A stretch of 7,767 bases of DNA from Acidobacteriota bacterium. GTDB taxonomy: Bacteria; Acidobacteriota; Vicinamibacteria; Vicinamibacterales; 2-12-FULL-66-21. Shown piece after piece: positions 1 to 5,309 of the stretch. Within the stretch, counting starts at the first letter, position 1. Each line of letters opens with the position of its first letter. The DNA is taken from contig JAIVJE010000322.1 in the NCBI GenBank assembly GCA_020200195.1, positions 1-7,767 on the forward strand. Reading direction: 5' to 3'. The notes under the pieces were generated by a model. The model had not been told where the DNA came from, ran no database searches, and saw only the letters and a program-made list of their open reading frames with translations. A program made the translations under genes and the position numbers.

Positions 1-2
1 AC

Positions 3-461
3 GCTGTCTTGGCGATATTCGCGGCCGCATACCTGTCGTACGATTCCAATATCAGTGCATTGTCGAAAAATCTTCCTGAGTCTGTCAACGCTTGGCTGAA
101 CATGAGCACTGCGCCGACCTACCTCGTATCCAAACTGCCGGAAACTCGACAACCGGACGACATCACCAGACACTCAGAAAGTCCACCTCGTCGAGATCAG
201 GTCACGAGAATGGAAGGCGCACCTAGAGACAAAGGCGCGCGAGTCCCCCCTGGAAAAGTATACAAGTCAAATCGAAATAATCGTGGCGGGCTGACTATTT
301 CACGCATACCGGGCGAACGGTTCTTCGTAGGCGATGACATCGTCATCGAGATAACACAGGTCGTCAACAACAAGGTGCGCCTGAAGGTTCAAGCTCCAGA
401 GTCGATGCCCATCGAACGTGAAGAGATCGCGAAAAGCAAAGAAGAGAATGGTCACGAGTAA
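3..461 (+). CDS. CsrA/RsmA-family RNA-binding domain protein with long N-terminal extension (5' end uncertain, possibly partial)
   Basis: The C-terminal part is a CsrA domain. Numbering from a TTG codon at 9, residues 94-140 align without gaps to E. coli CsrA: GE at 102-103, GD at 108-109, VR at 123-124, AP at 129-130 and REEI at 137-140. CsrA R44, the key RNA-binding residue, corresponds to R137 and R6 to R99; L4 is I97, while R7 is replaced by I100. CsrA proteins are homodimers that bind GGA motifs in mRNA hairpin loops and control translation and stability. Usual length is about 60-75 residues with the domain starting at Met1; here about 93 residues precede it. The frame is open to the left edge, so the gene may begin outside. 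Internal starts at ATG 102 and ATG 210 (83 residues) are alternatives, but none has a good ribosome binding site. The stop is 15 nt before the next gene and in the same frame. The extension (Leu/Ala-rich start, then polar linker) is not recognised. Confidence 0.82.
   Translation, partial: AVLAIFAAAYLSYDSNISALSKNLPESVNAWLNMSTAPTYLVSKLPETRQPDDITRHSESPPRRDQVTRMEGAPRDKGARVPPGKVYKSNRNNRGGLTISRIPGERFFVGDDIVIEITQVVNNKVRLKVQAPESMPIEREEIAKSKEENGHE
288..449 (+). other. CsrA domain (RNA-binding beta-barrel)
   Basis: These bases encode the complete five-strand CsrA core plus part of the C-terminal helix. The ungapped match runs from the first strand (L95, I97, R99) to REEI (137-140), and both principal RNA-contact arginines of the family are kept. 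The domain should therefore be able to dimerise and bind RNA, although the first strand is extended N-terminally instead of starting with a free methionine. Binding competence is inferred. Confidence 0.82.
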
Positions 462-476
462 ATTGCGCGAGCACCG

Positions 477-3400
477 ATGAACTCAGACCATCACGAGCTG
501 TCGCCAGGCTGGATCACCGCAAATCCGGCCGAGGCGTACATCGTCTCCGCAGCAGAAGCGGAACAGCTGCGAAAGCGACTCGACGATGCGGCGAATCGCG
601 CAGGCGACCCGCCCCTGCTCCGACGACTTCTCCTGGTCTGCGCGTTACTCGGTACGCGGGGGATTGATCCGGACGTTGTCCACGCAGCACCCATCGCCAA
701 CTATCTGCACACGGTGTTGGAATGCGATGCGCATGCGGCCGACATCGACGACGCGCTGCTGATACTGCACAAACATGAACTTCTCCGGGTCCGGCTAACG
801 GGACCGTACCGCGTCGTCCATGTCCCAGCCCCGGTCCGGCAGGTCGTCCTGCGTGACGTGCCATCGGCCGAGCTGGCGACGATCGCGCGGCTGTGCGCCG
901 ATGCCCTCGTCTGTTGCTGGCCGACGACGATCGCCGACGTCGACCTCGACTTGTTGCGCGCGTTGCGCTCCGCTCAGTCACTGCACACCTATGTCGGCGA
1001 CTACCTGATAACCCGTGAGGCCGGCGGTCACCCGGTGTTGTCGCTGTTCGGCCGCAGCATTGGTCAGGCGGGCTTGCCAACTGATGCCCGCGACGTGCTG
1101 CGGAACCTCGCGCGGCGAACGACCCAAGTACTTGGCGCTGATCATCCGGACACACTGAGGAGTCGCGCCAACGCCGCGTCCTGGTTGGGAAAGACAGGCG
1201 ACTGGCCGGGAAGTCTTGCCGAATTCACCGAGTTGCTCGGCATGTACCAGCGAATCCTCGGCGACACACACACGGACACGTTGGCGACCCGAGCCAGCCG
1301 CGCGACCTATCTGGCCCGCTCAGGAGATCTGACGGCTGCCGTCACCGAACTCGAAGCCGTCTTGTCAGCCCGCACCATCCTGCTCGGTCCGCATCACAGC
1401 GACACGCTTGTCACGCGTGCCCGACTGATTGGCTGGCGTGCTCGGGCAGGTCACGTCCCCGAGGCGGTCGCCGACTTCGAGGAGGTGCTTGCTGATTTCC
1501 TGGCACACCAGCCAAAGGAGGTCAAGCAAATCAGCCTGAGCCGGGCGAGCCTGGCCACCTGGCGCGGCCACGCCGGCGATCTGTTAGCCGCAGTGGCTGG
1601 CCATCGAGCCAACCTTGCCGAGATGCTCAGGAACTACGGCACCGACAATCTCGACACGGTCGTCTCGCGCAAGACCCTCGTCCACTGGTGCGAACGAGCC
1701 GGCCAGCACGCCGAGGCCACGGCGGAACGCGCCGAACTCAACGCCGCGGCCCGGGCGGTGCTTGAGCGGTATGAGAACATCGTCGGGCCGGATCACCCGG
1801 ACCTCCATGAACTGCGCGCGACATTGATCGCTTCGGGCACATCCGATGCGAAAAATGGCGCCGACGTCGCAGAGATGCGCGCATTACTCGCTGACCAAGA
1901 ACGATCTACCGGGCCATCGCATCCTGCCACGATCGCTCGGCGATCCGACCTCGCCGTGCGTCTCGGAAAGTCCGGTGATCCAGCTGGGGCCGTTGCCGAG
2001 TTTCACGAGCTGTTGGCACGGGCGGAACCCGCCATCGGACGATCACACCCAGATGTCCTCAAAGCAATGGCCCAACTGGCATCCTGGCAGGGCAGAGCCG
2101 GCGACCCCGCTGCTGCGGCGCGCACCCTGCAAGATCTACTCGACCGGCAGGAACAGTTCCTCGGCCAACGCCACCACCACGTGCGTACCACGCTGTCCAG
2201 CCTCGCCAAGCAGTACACAGAGAGTAAGAACCGTATTGCCGCAGGGGAAACGCTCGCAGCTTTGCTCGCACACCAACGACGACGCCCTCGCGCAAGCGCA
2301 CATGAGATCTTGAGAACAACGCAGCACGTCATCATCTGGCACGCTGAATGTGGTCAGACCAAGACGACTGTCGACCACTTGCGCAAGATCAGCCAACAAT
2401 TGGCGGACCTGGTCGGCCAGCGGCATCCCGACACGCTGGAAGCTCGGTTTCAAGCTGCACGTTGGCTAGGCAGGACGAAACGTCGCAGCCAGGCCGAAGC
2501 TGAGCTAAATCGGCTTCTGAAAGACCAGATCAAGTATCTTCGGCAACGGCATCCTCAGGTGATCCGGTCGAGACGGCTGCTCAAACAATGGCAGGAAAAC
2601 CCGGAACCCGGACAATCCGCCCGTTATATCCCTCGGCACCCGACAACCGCCCCAATGTCGCACGGCGCGAACGGTTGGAAGGAACCGGTCGGCGCGCTGG
2701 CCAGACTGGTCAACAGCTCTCGAGCGGCCGGTCCCCTGCTGGAAGTATTGGCGCTCTGCTCGACCGAACCGGTCCCCCGTCAGGTCTGGCTGCTGCTGGC
2801 GAACGCGTTGTCGCCATTGGCTTTGGTCGGCGATTCCGATGTGGACGACCTGCTGGCACACGCCGGTCCTTACCTCATCGCGGAGCCCATCGACGATGAC
2901 ATCTGCTACCGGATCAATGCGGATCTCGGCCAGCGGGTGCTCACTCGGGCCGCCGGACGCACCGGGCTCGGCCCGATCGACCCGGTGTTGCGTCATAACA
3001 CGTTGGCCCACACATTGCTTTCACGATTCACGGACGACGCGGTCCACGACTACGCGGCTCGAAATCTCCCACACCATGCCGCCGCTGGCGGTTTTCTTGG
3101 GCGACTCGGTCGCCATGAGATCCTCGACGATCTTGATCTGGACGCACTGACCGCCGTGCTGTGGGAGGAATGGCTCGGCGGCGCGCCGCTGCCTGATGGT
3201 CTCTCTGACCTACTTCAAATCCGCCATCTGCTTGCCGCAGCCGCTCCGGCGGACCGAGCCACAATTCGCGGATTGATCAACCCGCAGGTGGCGTCACGTC
3301 CCGACGTGGCGACTCCGGTCTGGACGGTCACCTGGACACAGCGGACTGGTGATCCCACGCACCTCGCGCTCGTCGGCGGACCGACCGGTGATGCCGACCA

Positions 3401-5309
3401 TGAGATTCGGGCGCTCGCCCATGTGCGCCGATCGGGACGGAACCTGCTGATCGTCGGCCGCCTGTCTGGCGAGTTCGAAGTATGGGACACCGGAACCGGT
3501 CGCCGTGTCCGATCCGACATGTACGGACCCGCGAACCTCATCGCACTCGACGTGACAGTCCTCGATGACGTCCAGGTGCTGGCCGCTGTTGGCGATTGGC
3601 ATTGCCGACTGTGGAACCTCGCCGACGAATCACCATGGGACAACCCGCTCATCGAGGTCGACGGCGGGATCCGCGCCGCAGGCTTTGTCCAACGAGACGA
3701 CCGTGACAGCTTGCTCGCGATCGCAGAAGGCAGCGGACACCTCACCTTGTGGGATCCCGTGGAGGGGCGGGTGGCAGATCGGTCGATCGCTCGTCTCACC
3801 GTGCCGGCGACCGACCTCTGCACGTTCGTGTCCCAGCGCCGTCCGAGTGACTGTGTGGCCGTGATCAGTGGCCATGTCACGATCTGGGAGACCGAACCGC
3901 TTCGCCTGACCGATGTGATCGTACCGGCCGATCATGGACCCATCACCTCGATGGCCAGAGCGTTCGACGGCGCGTCCGTGCGGCTATGGGTCGGCTATGC
4001 CGACGGCCACATCGCGGTGCACGACCCCTACACCGGACAGCGACACACCCTGCTGCCAGCGCACGACGGGCCTGTCACGGCACTTTCGACGGTACGACCG
4101 GCCGACGGGCCCAGCCTCGTTGCCAGCGGCGGTGCCGACGGAACGATCAAGCTGTGGAACGCCCGGTCAGCCGAGGACACCGCACCGGCCTCGATCGACG
4201 TCTTGTCCGAACGCGGCATTCGCGTACGCGCCTTGGCCTTGCCTCCGCGCGGTCCGAAGCGTCTCGCCTCCGCCACCGCGGACGGGACGGTACGTTTATG
4301 GCAACTACCGCGGATGCGGGATCTACCTGCGGAACCAACGGCGGTCAAGTCTTCCATCACGACCATGACGACTGTCGAATTCGACGAACAGTCGCGCCGG
4401 TCCCTGGTCACCGGGCACCGCAACGGATTGCTGCGACTGCACGATCCCACGACCGGAGAACCTATAGGTGACCCGATGTGCCCGCACCCGTCATCCGTAC
4501 AGGTCGTGATCGACCTGCCGGGGACGTCCGGCCAGACACGACTTGCGACACTTGGCGCAGACAGCACCATCCGCCTCTGGGACCTCGCAGGGGATCGCAT
4601 CGCACAGTCGAGCATGATCGCCGAACTCCCGTGGTCGGATGCAGGAACGCCCACGACGATCGCGGCCACGAGGTGCGACGATCCGCTGATCGCGATCGGG
4701 GACACCACCGGAGTGGTCCGGCTTTGGAACGGACGACGGGGAATCACGACATCGACCCGGACGCACGCAGGCATGGTCACGTCGATGAAGTTCATGCCAG
4801 TGCACGACGGCATTCAATATCTGATAACCGGCGGTTCGGATCACACGATCCGTTTCTGGATCACGAACACGCATGACGGCACGCTCCGCCAAGCTGGCCA
4901 ACTCAGCACAGTCGGATCCGCACCGATCAACGCATTGACGGTGCTGTCCACGGAGGACGGAATCATCATCGCCGCTGGTGACGACAATGGCGACGTACAC
5001 GTGGTCGATCTACAAGGTAGAGCGGTTGCGGCTATTCCGCGTTCCGCCGAATACGCCGAGCCGCTGATGAAACTGGACAGCATTCGTGCACTCGATGGTC
5101 GATGGCTTCTTCTTGGCATCGGACGGGACGGCACGCTACGCCTCTGGCGATCCGACACGTGGGAGCTGGTGCATTCGCTACGACTGGAAAGTCCGCTGAC
5201 GGCCTGCCACGTGTTCGGTTCGGAACTGGTGATGGCGACTCGCAAAGGAATTTCCCTTCTCGCATTGACCATGGATTCGACAGATATGGTGGACAATGAA
5301 CAGTCTTGA
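477..5309 (+). CDS. Giant STAND-like scaffold: winged helix, TPR array, second winged helix, 14 WD40 repeats; no NTPase
   Basis: The 1610-residue product has four regions. Residues about 45-130 look like the winged-helix segment that follows NB-ARC/NACHT NTPases. Residues about 205-705 hold about eleven 42-residue TPRs of kinesin-light-chain type, typified by LGADHPDTL (219-227), then a WLG..GD turn and a second helix. Residues about 735-945 resemble the winged-helix/helical spacer of actinobacterial NTPase-WD40 proteins, with HHAAAGGFLGRL at 866-877. Residues about 948-1600 carry 14 WD40-like repeats. No Walker A (GxxxxGKT/S), Walker B, signal peptide or membrane segment is seen, so this is a cytoplasmic scaffold or sensor without its own motor. 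Known STAND proteins place an NTPase before such repeats; here it may be in an upstream gene or lost. The ATG at 477 has only a weak upstream purine signal, suggesting coupling to the CsrA gene. The 3' end overlaps the pseudo-RNase III gene by 14 nt. The partner or ligand is unknown. Confidence 0.93.
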   Translation: MNSDHHELSPGWITANPAEAYIVSAAEAEQLRKRLDDAANRAGDPPLLRRLLLVCALLGTRGIDPDVVHAAPIANYLHTVLECDAHAADIDDALLILHKHELLRVRLTGPYRVVHVPAPVRQVVLRDVPSAELATIARLCADALVCCWPTTIADVDLDLLRALRSAQSLHTYVGDYLITREAGGHPVLSLFGRSIGQAGLPTDARDVLRNLARRTTQVLGADHPDTLRSRANAASWLGKTGDWPGSLAEFTELLGMYQRILGDTHTDTLATRASRATYLARSGDLTAAVTELEAVLSARTILLGPHHSDTLVTRARLIGWRARAGHVPEAVADFEEVLADFLAHQPKEVKQISLSRASLATWRGHAGDLLAAVAGHRANLAEMLRNYGTDNLDTVVSRKTLVHWCERAGQHAEATAERAELNAAARAVLERYENIVGPDHPDLHELRATLIASGTSDAKNGADVAEMRALLADQERSTGPSHPATIARRSDLAVRLGKSGDPAGAVAEFHELLARAEPAIGRSHPDVLKAMAQLASWQGRAGDPAAAARTLQDLLDRQEQFLGQRHHHVRTTLSSLAKQYTESKNRIAAGETLAALLAHQRRRPRASAHEILRTTQHVIIWHAECGQTKTTVDHLRKISQQLADLVGQRHPDTLEARFQAARWLGRTKRRSQAEAELNRLLKDQIKYLRQRHPQVIRSRRLLKQWQENPEPGQSARYIPRHPTTAPMSHGANGWKEPVGALARLVNSSRAAGPLLEVLALCSTEPVPRQVWLLLANALSPLALVGDSDVDDLLAHAGPYLIAEPIDDDICYRINADLGQRVLTRAAGRTGLGPIDPVLRHNTLAHTLLSRFTDDAVHDYAARNLPHHAAAGGFLGRLGRHEILDDLDLDALTAVLWEEWLGGAPLPDGLSDLLQIRHLLAAAAPADRATIRGLINPQVASRPDVATPVWTVTWTQRTGDPTHLALVGGPTGDADHEIRALAHVRRSGRNLLIVGRLSGEFEVWDTGTGRRVRSDMYGPANLIALDVTVLDDVQVLAAVGDWHCRLWNLADESPWDNPLIEVDGGIRAAGFVQRDDRDSLLAIAEGSGHLTLWDPVEGRVADRSIARLTVPATDLCTFVSQRRPSDCVAVISGHVTIWETEPLRLTDVIVPADHGPITSMARAFDGASVRLWVGYADGHIAVHDPYTGQRHTLLPAHDGPVTALSTVRPADGPSLVASGGADGTIKLWNARSAEDTAPASIDVLSERGIRVRALALPPRGPKRLASATADGTVRLWQLPRMRDLPAEPTAVKSSITTMTTVEFDEQSRRSLVTGHRNGLLRLHDPTTGEPIGDPMCPHPSSVQVVIDLPGTSGQTRLATLGADSTIRLWDLAGDRIAQSSMIAELPWSDAGTPTTIAATRCDDPLIAIGDTTGVVRLWNGRRGITTSTRTHAGMVTSMKFMPVHDGIQYLITGGSDHTIRFWITNTHDGTLRQAGQLSTVGSAPINALTVLSTEDGIIIAAGDDNGDVHVVDLQGRAVAAIPRSAEYAEPLMKLDSIRALDGRWLLLGIGRDGTLRLWRSDTWELVHSLRLESPLTACHVFGSELVMATRKGISLLALTMDSTDMVDNEQS
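609..866 (+). other. Winged-helix-like segment 1 (post-NTPase type)
   Basis: Residues 45-130 have the pattern LLRRLLLVCALLGTRGID, then a helix, a run of L..H.LLRV, and a hairpin ending in VVHVPAPVRQVVL. This is the layout of the winged helix that follows the nucleotide-binding domain in actinobacterial NB-ARC-TPR proteins. No NTPase precedes it in this polypeptide. The assignment is by pattern only. Confidence 0.5.
1089..2591 (+). repeat. TPR array, about 11 repeats of 42 residues
   Basis: Repeats begin near residues 219, 261, 303, 346, 387, 436, 478, 520, 562, 604 and 646, with a partial copy at 688. The consensus is (L/V/I)G..HPDTL..R..LA.W.G.AGD...A..E...LL. The 42-residue step and the HPDTL signature are those of the kinesin-light-chain-type TPR subclass common in actinobacterial NB-ARC-TPR proteins. 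Copies near 346, 387, 436, 562 and 604 are degenerate, so this is an old, diverged array and not a recent DNA expansion. The expected role is peptide or protein binding on a superhelical surface. Confidence 0.85.
2679..3311 (+). other. Second winged-helix/helical segment before the WD40 repeats
   Basis: Residues 735-945 begin GPLLEVLALCSTEPVPRQVW and continue through YLIAE and a YRINADLGQRVL helix to LPHHAAAGG and DLDALTAVL. Actinobacterial STAND proteins carry the same succession between the NTPase and the WD40 propeller. Together with the first winged helix it suggests this protein joins the C-terminal halves of two STAND lineages, one of TPR type and one of WD40 type. That origin is inference. 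Confidence 0.5.
3318..5276 (+). repeat. WD40 repeats: 14 blades, probably two seven-bladed propellers
   Basis: Blade-ending strands are visible at residues 1000 (FEVWD), 1043 (CRLWN), 1089 (LTLWD), 1134 (VTIWE), 1179 (IAVHD), 1224 (IKLWN), 1272 (VRLWQ), 1319 (LRLHD), 1365 (IRLWD), 1414 (VRLWN), 1458 (IRFWI), 1507 (VHVVD), 1554 (LRLWR) and a last degenerate one at 1591 (ISLLAL). Spacing is about 40-50 residues, usual for WD40. Fourteen blades divide into two sevens, with a break near residues 1277-1290, where a charged, proline-containing linker lies. A platform for protein, or possibly RNA, binding is expected. Confidence 0.88.
5288..5293 (+). promoter_or_regulatory. Shine-Dalgarno-like GGTGGA for the pseudo-RNase III gene
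   Basis: GGTGGA lies two bases before the ATG at 5296, inside the last codons of the scaffold gene. The spacing is shorter than ideal, so initiation is probably helped by ribosomes finishing the upstream gene. The same bases contain a GGA trinucleotide that a CsrA protein could cover. Confidence 0.45.

Noticed and set aside
3..60. Transmembrane helix or signal peptide at the left edge of the CsrA gene
   Set aside because: The hydrophobic run is only about ten residues and lacks basic residues before it; a soluble domain end is as likely, and the true start is not visible.
514..1155. Long open frame on the minus strand opposite the scaffold gene
   Set aside because: It mirrors the codon bias of the + strand gene, its product is arginine-rich with no recognisable motif, and the + frame has clear TPR/winged-helix content. 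Other minus-strand frames (3215-3880, 4028-4813, 4491-5000, 4841-5392) were rejected for the same reason.
1089..2591. Recent tandem DNA duplication in the TPR array
   Set aside because: The 126-bp period is visible only in the protein; at DNA level the copies are strongly diverged.
477..5309. NB-ARC/NACHT NTPase within the scaffold protein
   Set aside because: No GxxxxGKT/S, no hydrophobic-DD Walker B in the right context, and no GLPLA-type motif was found in any of the 1610 residues.
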